A stretch of DNA of 64,000 nt from an uncultured Bacillota bacterium (GTDB lineage: Bacteria; Bacillota_I; Bacilli_A; RFN20; CAG-826). Each line of letters starts with the position of its first letter. Within the stretch, counting starts at the first letter, position 1. Shown one piece after another: positions 9,319 through 17,815 of the stretch. A model generated the notes under the pieces. The model saw only the letters and a program-made list of their open reading frames with translations. It was not told the origin of the DNA and ran no database searches. The position numbers were made by a program, and so were the translations under genes. Where the stretch lies: contig CASEPN010000001.1 in NCBI GenBank assembly GCA_949289845.1, positions 54,887 through 118,886 on the forward strand, written 5' to 3'.

Positions 9319-10689
9319 ATGAAGCGTTTCCCTCCCTTGTTCCGGAACCTCCCCAAGGAGTTCTTCCGGGTGCTCGCCCTCGGCAACGTCGAGGAGAGCT
9401 ACCGCCTGATCGCGCTGATCGACGATTACTTCGGGCCTCTCCGCTTCGACGTGGACCGAGAGGAGCTCGCCTCCCACCTCGCCCAGGAGATGGCCAAGGA
9501 CGTGACCGACGACTTCGAGGTCGAGGCGCGGACGCCCCTTGAGAAGGCGCGTTCCTTCCTTCGCCGGCTCGTCGACTACGGCTGGCTCGACAAGGAGGAC
9601 GGCGACGGCTTCAGCGAGCGCCTTTCCAGAAGCGACGCTTTCATGAAGGTCGTCCCCGTGCTCCTCGAGATCGCCGAGGAGGAGGAAAGGAGCAACGAGT
9701 ACTTCGGGCTTTCCGAGGACATCTACCGCTCGCTCAAGGCCTTCGACTACGCGAAGAGCACGGCCGCCCTCGAGCAGGTGCAGAGCAAGTGCGCCCAGCT
9801 ATACCGCCACCTCCTTTCCATCAACAGCCAGATCCGGCGCTTCGCCGCCAAGGCCCTCGAGGAGGAGGGGAAGAGCGAGAAGGAGATCCTCGACACCCTC
9901 CTCGTGGAGTTCCAGCGCCACCCGGCGCTCCTTGCCCTCAATAACCTCCAAGGCGCCCATAACCCGGAGGTACGGCACGTGGAGATCATCCGCGCCGTCG
10001 ACCACCTCAAGGAGCCCGAGGTCATGGAGGGGCTCGTCTCCGACTACGTCCTTACGAAGCATCTGGAGGACGGGGAGGAGTCGCGAAAGGAAGCCCGCGA
10101 GTTCGTCGAGGGTGTGCTTTCCACCGTCCTCGACCTCTTCGAGGGGATGCCCGCGCAGATCCGCGAGATCTCGATGAGGAACACCTCCTACGTCCAGGCG
10201 ACCCGTGCGATCCTCGAGTTCCGCCTCAATAACTTCCGCGATATCGAAGGCGCGCTCAACCGCTCTCTCAAGCTTCTTAGGAAGGTGGATGAGGACGAGA
10301 TCGAGACCCCCTTCGCCCCCTACCAGATGGCGACCATCGCCCCCGAGAGCATCTATAAGCCGAGGAACCTCCAGCGGAGGGCCCCGGGCGAGGTCCCCTT
10401 CGAGGAAGGGGAGATCGACGAAGAGGCCGTGCTCCGTGCCGAGCGCTTCCTCAGGGAGGAGAAGCGCTACGGGAAGAGCGCCATCCTCGCCTTCCTGGAG
10501 TCGGTGATGGACCAGGAGAGCGAGCTTGCCTCCGACCTCCATCAGGACGGGCTCGACGGATTCATCAAGCTTTCGCTCACCCCCTCCTACGCGCCGGAGG
10601 GCTACCGCATCGGCGCGCCCACCGGGGAGCGCTTCCCGCTCGGGGAGTTCCTCCTCGACGACTACCTTATCGAAAGGAAAGGAGACTAG
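9319..10689 (+). CDS. JetA-like (Wadjet, MukF/kleisin-type) subunit
   Basis: This 456-residue helical protein lacks membrane segments. Its position (first of three tightly packed genes before a small DUF4194-type protein and an SMC-like ATPase) and its sequence character match the JetA family of Wadjet plasmid-defence systems, the form formerly called DUF5716 (type III-like). In Wadjet, JetA is the kleisin-like linker that binds the ATPase heads and JetB. The start is a leaderless ATG directly after TATAAT. Its TAG stop abuts the next ATG (TAGATG), so translation is coupled. Family assignment rests on length, neighbours and remembered resemblance; a profile search against JetA and MksF would settle it. 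Confidence 0.72.
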   Translation: MKRFPPLFRNLPKEFFRVLALGNVEESYRLIALIDDYFGPLRFDVDREELASHLAQEMAKDVTDDFEVEARTPLEKARSFLRRLVDYGWLDKEDGDGFSERLSRSDAFMKVVPVLLEIAEEEERSNEYFGLSEDIYRSLKAFDYAKSTAALEQVQSKCAQLYRHLLSINSQIRRFAAKALEEEGKSEKEILDTLLVEFQRHPALLALNNLQGAHNPEVRHVEIIRAVDHLKEPEVMEGLVSDYVLTKHLEDGEESRKEAREFVEGVLSTVLDLFEGMPAQIREISMRNTSYVQATRAILEFRLNNFRDIEGALNRSLKLLRKVDEDEIETPFAPYQMATIAPESIYKPRNLQRRAPGEVPFEEGEIDEEAVLRAERFLREEKRYGKSAILAFLESVMDQESELASDLHQDGLDGFIKLSLTPSYAPEGYRIGAPTGERFPLGEFLLDDYLIERKGD

Positions 10690-11337
10690 ATGGCCAAGAC
10701 GAACGTTCTCTCCGACTTCCAGGAGAAATACGGCCTCATCGCCGGAAGCGAGTCCAAGTGCGACCGCTTCGCCAAGATCGCGCTCCGCCTCCTGAACGAG
10801 ACCTTCCTCGTCCAGGACAAGCGCGGCGACCAGGACGACTACTATGTCGCGACCGGGAGCTACAAGGCGGTCCTCGAGGACTTCTTCCGCTTCCTCGACA
10901 TCTCCTTCCTCGTCGACCGGGAGAAGAGGATCTGCTATATCCGCGGGGATAACGAAAGGAACCGCCTCCGGCTGAAGAAGCTCGAGACGGTCCTTCTCCT
11001 CCTCTTCCGCTCCCTTGCCTACAAGGGGGAGAGGACGATCGCCAGCTATAACGCGGTCGTCGTCACCGTGGACGAGGTGCTTCGCCGCCTCCAGGAGACC
11101 GAGATCTACCCTGACGGGGTGTCGATGACGGAGTTCCGCCTCGCCATGGGGACGCTCCGCCGCTACAAGGTCATCGACTTCCAGGACGACGTGAGCAAGG
11201 GGGAGTCGCAGGTCGTGATCTTCAACACGATCCTCGTCCTCGTCGACTCCAGCTCGCTCCTGGAGCTCGAGGAACGCCTCAAGAAATACATCGGAGGTAG
11301 CGATGATGAAGAAGCTGTCGCGCGTGAAGCTGATTAA
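10690..11337 (+). CDS. JetB-like (DUF4194, MukE-type) subunit
   Basis: The 215-residue protein looks like a winged-helix MukE/JetB subunit of the DUF4194 family. It is small, acidic and all soluble, and lies between the kleisin-like and SMC-like genes as in every Wadjet/Mks operon. In those complexes it clamps the kleisin and DNA. GGAG precedes the ATG, and the 3' end overlaps the start of the next gene by about 35 bases, implying tight translational coupling and a fixed stoichiometry. The assignment is partly from context. Confidence 0.75.
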   Translation: MAKTNVLSDFQEKYGLIAGSESKCDRFAKIALRLLNETFLVQDKRGDQDDYYVATGSYKAVLEDFFRFLDISFLVDREKRICYIRGDNERNRLRLKKLETVLLLLFRSLAYKGERTIASYNAVVVTVDEVLRRLQETEIYPDGVSMTEFRLAMGTLRRYKVIDFQDDVSKGESQVVIFNTILVLVDSSSLLELEERLKKYIGGSDDEEAVAREAD

Positions 11338-14300
11338 CTGGCACCTTTTCCAGAACGAGACGATCGAGATCAAGGGGAACCTCCTGATCTCAGGAGACAA
11401 CGGCTCCGGGAAGTCGACGCTCGTGGACGCGATCCACTACGTCCTTTCCGGCGGGCTCGCCCAGAGGAAGTTCAACATGGCCTCCCGGAACGGGCTTTCC
11501 GGGACGAGGAGGACCGTCGAGACGTACATGAGGGCCAGGATCGGCGCCGTCGGGCGCGAGTTCCTCCGCCCCGAGGGGGACATCATCACCCACCTCGCCC
11601 TCGAGTTCGAGGACGGGGAGGAGAAGATGACCCTCGGGTGCGTCCTCCAGATCACCGGAGGGGTCCTCCTTCCCGCGAAATTCTACGAGCTCCGCGCCCC
11701 CTTCCAGGATTCCCTTTTCTTCGAGATCCAGGAGGACGGGACCAAGTCCGTGCGCGCCTTCGAAGGGCTCCGGAAGACCGCGACCGCCCTCGCCTTCCCC
11801 TTCATCCCCCTCGAGGCGAGCTCCCTTGGCGCCTCCTACGCCCAGGTGAGGCGCTCCCTCGAACTCCCGGACGAGTACGAGACGCTCCTTTCGAGCGCCA
11901 TCGCCTTCGATCCGAACGCCGACCTCCTCGAGTTCACGAACAACTTCCTCCTCCAGAAGAGGAACGTCTCCCTTGACGAGGTGAAGGAGGCCGCCAAGGC
12001 CTACCAGGACATCGCGACCCTCCTCCATCACGAGGAGGAGAAGGCGAAAGCCCTCCTTCCCCTTCTTGCCCTGAGCGAGGAGAGGGACTCCTTCCTCAAG
12101 GACGAGGACGCTCTCGAGCTCCTCTCCCTTCGCCTCGGCGTGGAGGAAGGGGAGAAGCGCCGCCGCCGGGCCGAGGAGGACCTCCAGGCACTCCGCGAGC
12201 GCGAGCGCAAGGCCGACCAGCGGCGGCTTGAGATCAACCAGGCCCTCCAGGAAATCCGCCAGGAGCGCAGCGCCCTCGAGCACCGGGACGAAGAGGCGCA
12301 GATCGCTCGCCTCAAAGGCGATATTTCCCTACTTGACGCGAAGATTGCGGCGCTTTCCGCGGACGACGTGTCCTTCGACACCTCGCTTTCCGAGATGGAC
12401 GAGCGGGCGGATGAGCTCGGCTTCAAGAGCAGCCTCCACACCCTTGGGAAGAAGAGGGAGGGGGACTCCTTCCGGAAGGCCGTCGAGTCCTACGAGGGGA
12501 ACCTCGCCCTCGTCAGGAGCAGCCTCCGCGGAGAGATCGACCGCATCGCCCAGACCCGCTCGGGGCTCCTGGACGAGCTCCGTCTCCTCGCGCCCCGCAT
12601 CCAGATCCTTGAGAGCCACGAGAAGGATTTCCCCGCGGGCGTGAGCAAGCTCTACCGCCTCCTCAAGGAACGCTTCCAGCTCGACTCCGAGTTCGCCCTC
12701 AACCCCCTCTGCGACTGCCTCGAGCTCGTCGACGAGGACTGGGGAGAGGCCATCGAGACGCTCCTTGGGAACCGCCGCTTCGACTGCTTCCTCCCGCAGA
12801 AGTTCTACGGGGAGGCGCAGAAGGTGCTCGCCCAGAACCCGGACCTTCGCCTTGAAGGCTCCTCGGGCATCGTGGACACCGCCACCTTGGAGGGCTCGCC
12901 CTTCAAGGTCGACGGGTCCCTCGCGGACAAGATCCGCTGCGCCGTCGACGCCTCGGGGGGCGACGAGCTTCCCCTGGTCCGCGACTACGTCGACTTTCTC
13001 CTCGGCGACATCAAGGCCGTGGAGGAGCCCGCCGGGAGAGGCGAGTTCAAGTGGATCACGAAGGACGGGCTCTACTACGACGGGGCTTCCGTCCGCTATC
13101 TCATCCGTGAGAAGGATTTCACCCCCTATCTCGGGAAGGAGGCCATCACCCGCCAGCTCAAGGAGATGAAGGAGCGCTATCGCGACCTTAGCGAGAGGAT
13201 CCGCGAGCTCGACGAGGAGAAGGCTCCTCTCGAGGAGAAGCTCTCCCGCTCCCTCGCCCTCGACCCGATGTCGCTCAGGAGCCTTCCCCGCCACTGGGCG
13301 GAGGAGGAGGACGCCCTTCGCAAGAAGGCGGAGCTCGAGGATCGCGTCCGCGCCCTCGAGGAATCGATGGCCGCGGAGGACCTCACCGTCTTCAACACCG
13401 CCCTCGAGGCCCTCGACGAGAGGGAGCGCGGGCTGAAGGCCGAGCTCGAGGCCCTCTTCGCTGAGCGTGACGCCATCGCCGAGGAAAGGGGCCGCCACAA
13501 CCTCGCCCTCGAGCAGGCCACCAACGACTACCAGGAAGGGAAGAAGGGTTATGACCTCTTCCTCATGGACCACTCAGACCCCCTGCTCCTCGAGCTTGCC
13601 GAGCATAAGCTCCAGGAATACGGGAAGAACCCCTACCCGCGCATCCAGGCGGCCAGGGAGGAGAACCACCGCGCCCTCCTCGAGAGCGAGCGGAAGATCG
13701 TCCGCATCATGGGCGGCTATAACGACAAGTTCCAGCAGAACGACGTCGAGCCCGTCCTCGAGAACCTCCCGCTATATATCGAGCGCTATCAGAAGATCGT
13801 GAAGGACTCCCTGGTCACCGCCAGAAGCCGCGCGGAGCAGGCCTCGATCACTGCCGCCGAGAACTTCAAGACCGGCTTCCTCGTCGGGCTCAGGAGCAAC
13901 ATCGAGCAGGCCTCCCTCCAGATCGAGAAGCTGAACCGCACCCTGAGGAAGCACCCTTTCGGCTCGGCGCGGTCCATCTACCGCTTCCTCGTGAAGCCGA
14001 CGGGGGACCCCGAGCTCAGGAAGATCTACGACATCGCCGTGAACACGAGCGAGGACTACTACCAGGGGGATCTCCTTAGCTCCCTCCTCTCGGGCGAGAA
14101 CCGCTCGACGATGGACTACCTCTTCCGGATCCTGGCGAGCGAGAACCCCGCCGAGTCGAGCGCCGAGACGATCGAGCGCTTCTGCGACTACCGGAACTAC
14201 CTGAGCTACGACATCGTCGAGACGACCCCGGACGGGCAGGAGAAGCGCTACAGCGACAACGTCCGCGCACGCTCCGGCGGCGAGACCCAGACCCCCTTCT

Positions 14301-14608
14301 ACGTCCTCATTGCCGCGAGCTTCGACAGTGCCTTCGAGCTGAAGAAGAGAGGCGGCTCCTCGCCCTGCGAGATCGTGATGCTCGACGAGGCGTTCAACAA
14401 CATGGACTCCGACCGCATCGAGGACATGATGGAGTTCTACCGCTCCCTCGACATCCAGCTCCTCGTCTCCGTGCCGACCTCGCGCTTCAGCTACCTCGCC
14501 GACCACATCGACAGCACCCTCGTCCTCGTCAGCCGGAACGAGAGGCTCACCTGCTACCAGGGCGAGCGCATCCGGAAGGCGGAAGGGGAGGAGACGGCCG
14601 CCGAATAG
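11303..14608 (+). CDS. JetC-like SMC/MukB-type ATPase
   Basis: This is a 1101-residue SMC-like ATPase. The N-terminal head has Walker A SGDNGSGKST (residues 30-39). Long charged coiled-coil stretches follow at about 260-430 and 610-770, flanking a compact middle region. The C-terminal head has the ABC signature RARSGGE near 988-994 and Walker B CEIVMLDEAFNNMD near 1021-1034. In Wadjet, this subunit extrudes DNA loops on plasmids so that JetD can cut them; in Mks systems it acts as a condensin. GGAGGT precedes the start, and ATG 11306 is an equally good start. A strong terminator follows 14 bases after the stop, so no jetD belongs to this transcript. Confidence 0.85.
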   Translation: MMKKLSRVKLINWHLFQNETIEIKGNLLISGDNGSGKSTLVDAIHYVLSGGLAQRKFNMASRNGLSGTRRTVETYMRARIGAVGREFLRPEGDIITHLALEFEDGEEKMTLGCVLQITGGVLLPAKFYELRAPFQDSLFFEIQEDGTKSVRAFEGLRKTATALAFPFIPLEASSLGASYAQVRRSLELPDEYETLLSSAIAFDPNADLLEFTNNFLLQKRNVSLDEVKEAAKAYQDIATLLHHEEEKAKALLPLLALSEERDSFLKDEDALELLSLRLGVEEGEKRRRRAEEDLQALRERERKADQRRLEINQALQEIRQERSALEHRDEEAQIARLKGDISLLDAKIAALSADDVSFDTSLSEMDERADELGFKSSLHTLGKKREGDSFRKAVESYEGNLALVRSSLRGEIDRIAQTRSGLLDELRLLAPRIQILESHEKDFPAGVSKLYRLLKERFQLDSEFALNPLCDCLELVDEDWGEAIETLLGNRRFDCFLPQKFYGEAQKVLAQNPDLRLEGSSGIVDTATLEGSPFKVDGSLADKIRCAVDASGGDELPLVRDYVDFLLGDIKAVEEPAGRGEFKWITKDGLYYDGASVRYLIREKDFTPYLGKEAITRQLKEMKERYRDLSERIRELDEEKAPLEEKLSRSLALDPMSLRSLPRHWAEEEDALRKKAELEDRVRALEESMAAEDLTVFNTALEALDERERGLKAELEALFAERDAIAEERGRHNLALEQATNDYQEGKKGYDLFLMDHSDPLLLELAEHKLQEYGKNPYPRIQAAREENHRALLESERKIVRIMGGYNDKFQQNDVEPVLENLPLYIERYQKIVKDSLVTARSRAEQASITAAENFKTGFLVGLRSNIEQASLQIEKLNRTLRKHPFGSARSIYRFLVKPTGDPELRKIYDIAVNTSEDYYQGDLLSSLLSGENRSTMDYLFRILASENPAESSAETIERFCDYRNYLSYDIVETTPDGQEKRYSDNVRARSGGETQTPFYVLIAASFDSAFELKKRGGSSPCEIVMLDEAFNNMDSDRIEDMMEFYRSLDIQLLVSVPTSRFSYLADHIDSTLVLVSRNERLTCYQGERIRKAEGEETAAE

Positions 14609-14621
14609 CCATCTTCTAGAT

Positions 14622-14647
14622 AAGGCGGTCCTTCGGGGCCGCCTTTT
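14622..14647 (+). terminator. Rho-independent terminator of the jetABC-like operon
   Basis: A 10-bp stem, 14622-14631 with 14636-14645, is closed by a TTCG tetraloop (one T-G pair). Four T overlap and follow its end. It marks the end of the operon right after the SMC-like gene. Confidence 0.88.
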
Positions 14648-14670
14648 CCCATGCCCCCCATTCTTCAAGA

Positions 14671-14704
14671 TTGACTAGCCCGCCTTTCGTGCCTGTGCTA
14701 CACT
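14671..14704 (+). promoter_or_regulatory. Promoter of tRNA-Ser
   Basis: An extended -10 (TGC-TACACT, ending 14704) lies 11 bases before the mature tRNA start. TTGACT at 14671-14676 is a possible -35, but the 22-base spacing is too long, so the extended -10 probably carries most of the activity. Confidence 0.5.
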
Positions 14705-14715
14705 TCCCCCCGCAC

Positions 14716-14807
14716 GGAGGCATACCCAAGAGGCCGAAGGGGGCAGGTTGCTAACCTGTTAGATCGGGTTTCCCGGTGCTCGAGTTCGAATCTCGATGCC
14801 TCCGCCA
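14716..14807 (+). tRNA. tRNA-Ser (anticodon GCT)
   Basis: The acceptor GGAGGCA (14716-14722) pairs with TGCCTCC (14797-14803), followed by discriminator G and an encoded CCA. The anticodon loop TTGCTAA places GCT at 14750-14752, reading AGC/AGU serine codons. A long variable arm, expected for tRNA-Ser, precedes the T-arm GTTCGAATC. The gene borders the defence-type block; I saw no copy of its 3' end at the block's other edge. Confidence 0.95.
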
Positions 14808-14813
14808 GAGCGA

Positions 14814-14842
14814 TAAGGGCGGCCCGCAGGGGCCGCCTTTCC
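14814..14842 (+). terminator. Terminator after tRNA-Ser
   Basis: AAGGGCGGCCC (14814-14824) pairs with GGGCCGCCTTT (one G-T pair) around a very short loop, and the stem's own 3' T run acts as the tract. Confidence 0.75.
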
Positions 14843-14879
14843 ATACCTAGGGACTTGCCAGAAGGAGGAGAATGACCTT

Positions 14880-15764
14880 ATGAGCGAATGGATCGAAGGG
14901 CGTTCCTTCAGCGCGGAGCGCTCGCTATACGCACTAAAGGACGCGAGGGTGGCCTCCTGCCGGTTCGAGGGGGAAGAGGACGGCGAAAGCGTCCTTAAGG
15001 AATGCAGGGACGTGGTCGTCAGCGACTCCTTCTTCAATCTCCGCTACCCCTTGTGGCATGGCGAGAGGGTCGAGGCGACGGGATGCGAGTTCCGGGAGAA
15101 CGCGCGGGCCCCCCTTTGGTATTGCAAGGGGCTGAGGATCAAGGATTCCCGCCTTTCCTGCATCAAGGCCCTCAGGGAATGCCAGGACGCCACGCTTGAG
15201 GGCTCTCGTATCGAAAGCGAGGAGTTCGGCTGGAAATGCAGGGATATTGCCCTTAGGGATTCCTATCTCCGTTCGGAGTACGCCTTCCTGGATTCGAAGG
15301 ATATCGTCCTCGAGAACGTGGATTTCGAAGGGAAGTATAGCTTCCAGTACGTGGAAGGACTAAGGATCCGGAATTGCTCCCTCCATACGAAGGACGCTTT
15401 CTGGCATAGCAAGGACGTAATCGTCGAGGATTCCGACGTGTTCGGGGAATACCTCGGATGGTTCAGCGAGGGGCTGACCCTTGTTCGCTGCAGGATCAGG
15501 GGAACCCAGCCGCTTTGCTACTGCAACGGGCTTACTCTTGTCGAATGCACGATGAAAGACTGCGACCTTTCCTTCGAATATAGCGAGGCGAACGCGGTCA
15601 TCCGGGGGCATGTCCCTTCCATCAAGAACCCCGGGAAAGGAACGATCCGCGTCGGCTCCGTGGGCGAGCTCATCCGCGGGGATGCGGTCCATGAGGCGGA
15701 CGGGCAGGTGGTTGTCGACCCCTCCCTTCTCGGCCTTCCGGAGGTGGGCAGGAAAGTCGTCTAG
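14880..15764 (+). CDS. DUF3737 family right-handed beta-helix protein
   Basis: The 294-residue protein is built of short imperfect repeats of about 20 residues. Each ends in patterns such as C+DV.+.DS or E..R+.NC, which is the regular ladder of a right-handed beta-helix. The opening (EGRSFSAERSLYALKDA) is typical of DUF3737. The biochemical role of this family is unknown. The start has a good GGAGG site (about 14864). The 3' end overlaps the convergent methyltransferase gene by 4 bases. Confidence 0.8.
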   Translation: MSEWIEGRSFSAERSLYALKDARVASCRFEGEEDGESVLKECRDVVVSDSFFNLRYPLWHGERVEATGCEFRENARAPLWYCKGLRIKDSRLSCIKALRECQDATLEGSRIESEEFGWKCRDIALRDSYLRSEYAFLDSKDIVLENVDFEGKYSFQYVEGLRIRNCSLHTKDAFWHSKDVIVEDSDVFGEYLGWFSEGLTLVRCRIRGTQPLCYCNGLTLVECTMKDCDLSFEYSEANAVIRGHVPSIKNPGKGTIRVGSVGELIRGDAVHEADGQVVVDPSLLGLPEVGRKVV

Positions 15765-16756
15765 CCTTCCCAGTTCGGCCTGATTTCCTTTGCGAGCTTA
15801 CGGATGGAGTCTCTCGAGATGAGGGCTAGGAGCTGATCTTTCGTGTTCGTCCTGCGTTCGATTCCCATCCTTTGGAAGGCGTGGACGATCGCGTCCGAAT
15901 TGGGCTGCCCCGGGTAGTCCTCGTAGGCTTCGGGCGCCTTCTCCGGCAGTCCTTCCGCGACTTCATGGAGATAGACGAGAAGGCATTCCCTCAGATAGAT
16001 GATCATCTCTTCCTCGATCCAGTAGTGGAAGACCGTTCCTGGGTTCTTTTCCTCGTTGAGGAGAAGGGAGGAATATAGGGGCATCCCGTCCTCCGCCATA
16101 TGCCAGAGGTCGGCAAAGACGTGATTGAAGCCTGAGGTATCCCTGGTTGCTTCCAGGCCGTTTCCTTCAACTAGCGAAATCTTGTGGCTTGAGGCGGTTT
16201 CCCTAAGGATTTTCTTGTTTAATTCAAGGATTCCGTTGTCGATTTCCACGACCGTGATGGATTTGACGTTTGGGTTTAGCTCCGTCATAAGAGGGAAGTA
16301 GAGGAGTCCGCCGCCTAGCACTAGGACATTGCCTGACATCTCTCTTAGATGGCGTTCCATCGTATTCATCTCATGGGGGATGAGGCTCATCCAAATGGTG
16401 GAGTCCCTTTTGTCCAATAAGGCGGGGAAGGGAAACTCCTCCGAAAAATAGCCGACGCTCATTCTCGTCCTAGCCAAGTTCTCCGGATCGCATTCTGCCT
16501 CTTGGTAGACAAAGGGCTCAAAGGGCCGATAACTGGTCCATTCAAGAAAGCTAAGTTGTTCGCGATGTTCTAAAAAGAGTTGATAGATTCTGTTCTTTTT
16601 ATAGGTATCCGCAGAAAGTTCTTTTGCGTTTACAGAAGCCAGTTCCTTAGAGCTTCTTTGCTCTAGCAGAAGTGAATTCACCCTTTCGGCATCCCGCACT
16701 GATGATTCTTGCTGCCGGACCAGGCGCGAGAGGGCGCGGAGGGCTTCCTCGTTCAT
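15761..16756 (-). CDS. SAM-dependent methyltransferase-like protein (spermidine-synthase-like fold)
   Basis: The 331-residue protein has a Rossmann methyltransferase core: a glycine-rich loop NVLVLGGGLLYFPL, then the acidic strand end ITVVEIDNGIL, then EGNG and an FADLW segment. This order recalls spermidine synthase-type enzymes, but no polyamine-specific residues can be assigned. The substrate is unknown. The start overlaps the TetR gene stop (ATGA), so the regulator and this gene form one transcript. The 5' part (about 16440-16740) is visibly more AT-rich than the surroundings, which hints at a separate origin. Confidence 0.65.
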   Translation of the reverse strand: MNEEALRALSRLVRQQESSVRDAERVNSLLLEQRSSKELASVNAKELSADTYKKNRIYQLFLEHREQLSFLEWTSYRPFEPFVYQEAECDPENLARTRMSVGYFSEEFPFPALLDKRDSTIWMSLIPHEMNTMERHLREMSGNVLVLGGGLLYFPLMTELNPNVKSITVVEIDNGILELNKKILRETASSHKISLVEGNGLEATRDTSGFNHVFADLWHMAEDGMPLYSSLLLNEEKNPGTVFHYWIEEEMIIYLRECLLVYLHEVAEGLPEKAPEAYEDYPGQPNSDAIVHAFQRMGIERRTNTKDQLLALISRDSIRKLAKEIRPNWEG

Positions 16757-17340
16757 TCGGACTTGTTTAAGAGGTAGGTCAATCCGTAGTAGCGGTAGTC
16801 GTAGAGAGTCCTGAGGTAGCGGTCTTCATGCGCGAGGTTGAGGTCGCAGACGCTGTTGTGGTTGGCGACCGCGCTTTCCACGAAGATTTCGGTGAGGATC
16901 TCTAGCCTCTCTTTGTCTATAGCGGGATGGATCTTTCGGATGACGTCTCCTACCTTGTTCCAGAGGACCTTCATGATTTCCTTCGCCTCGTCCTTATGGC
17001 GGCGGTAGTAGTCGCTCTTCATGAAGTTCGCCACGTAGCGGCACGCCAGTGGGTTCTCCGCCGCTCCGATGCAGTGCTCTCGGAACACGCGGAAGGATTC
17101 CTCGTCGCCGTTCTCGTCAGGCATGATGAAATCGATGGGGGCGAGGCTCCAGGCTTCCGCGAAGGCCGCGAGCAAAAGCTTCGCCTTCGTGCCGAAGTGC
17201 GCGAATATGGTTGGCTCGCTTACCTTGAGCCTCGAAGCGATCTTTTTGGTCGACAGGACGGACAGCCCGCTTTCGTAGGAAAGCGCCATCACCTCATGGA
17301 TGATGTTCTGGTCCAGGTTCTTGATCCTCGGTCTTGCCAT
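16753..17340 (-). CDS. TetR/AcrR-family transcriptional regulator
   Basis: The 195-residue protein starts at MARPRIKNLDQN. An N-terminal helix-turn-helix spans about residues 10-55 (LSTKKIASRLKVSEPTIFAHFGTKAKLL), followed by an all-helical C-terminal ligand domain. By family rule it likely represses its own operon with the downstream methyltransferase gene, and possibly the divergent Nudix gene. The 58-base gap to that gene carries a perfect TTGACA on this strand. The ligand is unknown. Confidence 0.88.
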   Translation of the reverse strand: MARPRIKNLDQNIIHEVMALSYESGLSVLSTKKIASRLKVSEPTIFAHFGTKAKLLLAAFAEAWSLAPIDFIMPDENGDEESFRVFREHCIGAAENPLACRYVANFMKSDYYRRHKDEAKEIMKVLWNKVGDVIRKIHPAIDKERLEILTEIFVESAVANHNSVCDLNLAHEDRYLRTLYDYRYYGLTYLLNKSE

Positions 17341-17398
17341 ATTCGTTTTTCTCTGGACTAAGTTATTTAATAGATAGGGGTTTGTGTCAAGCGAATTT
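17341..17398. promoter_or_regulatory. Divergent promoter region between TetR and Nudix genes
   Basis: On the minus strand a perfect TTGACA (plus 17385-17390) is followed 14-17 bases later by an AT-rich stretch (TATTAAATAAC) that can serve as the -10. This is one of few canonical -35 boxes in the window and lies in an AT-rich patch, fitting a transferred TetR unit. I could not define an inverted-repeat operator with certainty. Confidence 0.5.
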
Positions 17399-17815
17399 AT
17401 GAAGCGCGTCATCAAAACGAACATGTGCATGCTCTACCGCCCAAGCGGCGAGATCCTCGTCCAAAAGAGGGCGAAGGGGGACTGGCCGGGGCTCACCTTC
17501 CCCGGTGGGCATGTCGAGCCAGGGGAGGGGGAGGAAGATTCCTGTCGGAGGGAAATGAGGGAGGAAACTGGCCTATCTCCCGTTTCCCTTGAGCGTCTCG
17601 GCGACTTTGTTTGGGATTGGGAAGAGATCCACCGAGCCCGCTTATTCCGAAGCGATCGCTGGGTAGGAGAGCTGCATGGGAGCAACGAAGGACGAGTGTT
17701 CTGGTGTCCTGTAGAGAACCTCAAGGAGCATCCCTTCTCCGATGACTTCGACAAGATTCTCCTGAGGATGTGCGAAGGACTTCCCTTCGAGGAAATGGTC
17801 CGCCGGATCCTTTAG
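17399..17815 (+). CDS. Nudix hydrolase, MutT-like
   Basis: The 138-residue protein has a perfect Nudix box, G-x5-E-x7-RExxEE-x-G, from about residue 37 (GHVEPGE...REMREETGL). Such enzymes hydrolyse nucleoside diphosphates linked to another group. The N-terminus, MKRVIKTNMCMLYRPSGEIL, resembles 8-oxo-dGTP-type MutT proteins, but the substrate is not provable here. The start may be ATG 17399 (chosen) or GTG 17384; neither has a strong ribosome site. The stop overlaps the convergent ligase gene. Confidence 0.85.
   Translation: MKRVIKTNMCMLYRPSGEILVQKRAKGDWPGLTFPGGHVEPGEGEEDSCRREMREETGLSPVSLERLGDFVWDWEEIHRARLFRSDRWVGELHGSNEGRVFWCPVENLKEHPFSDDFDKILLRMCEGLPFEEMVRRIL

Noticed and set aside
3178..14715. 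Integrated element with attachment repeats using tRNA-Ser as target
   Set aside because: No copy of the tRNA 3' end was found near 3180-3390, no integrase or recombinase is present, and base composition matches the flanks.
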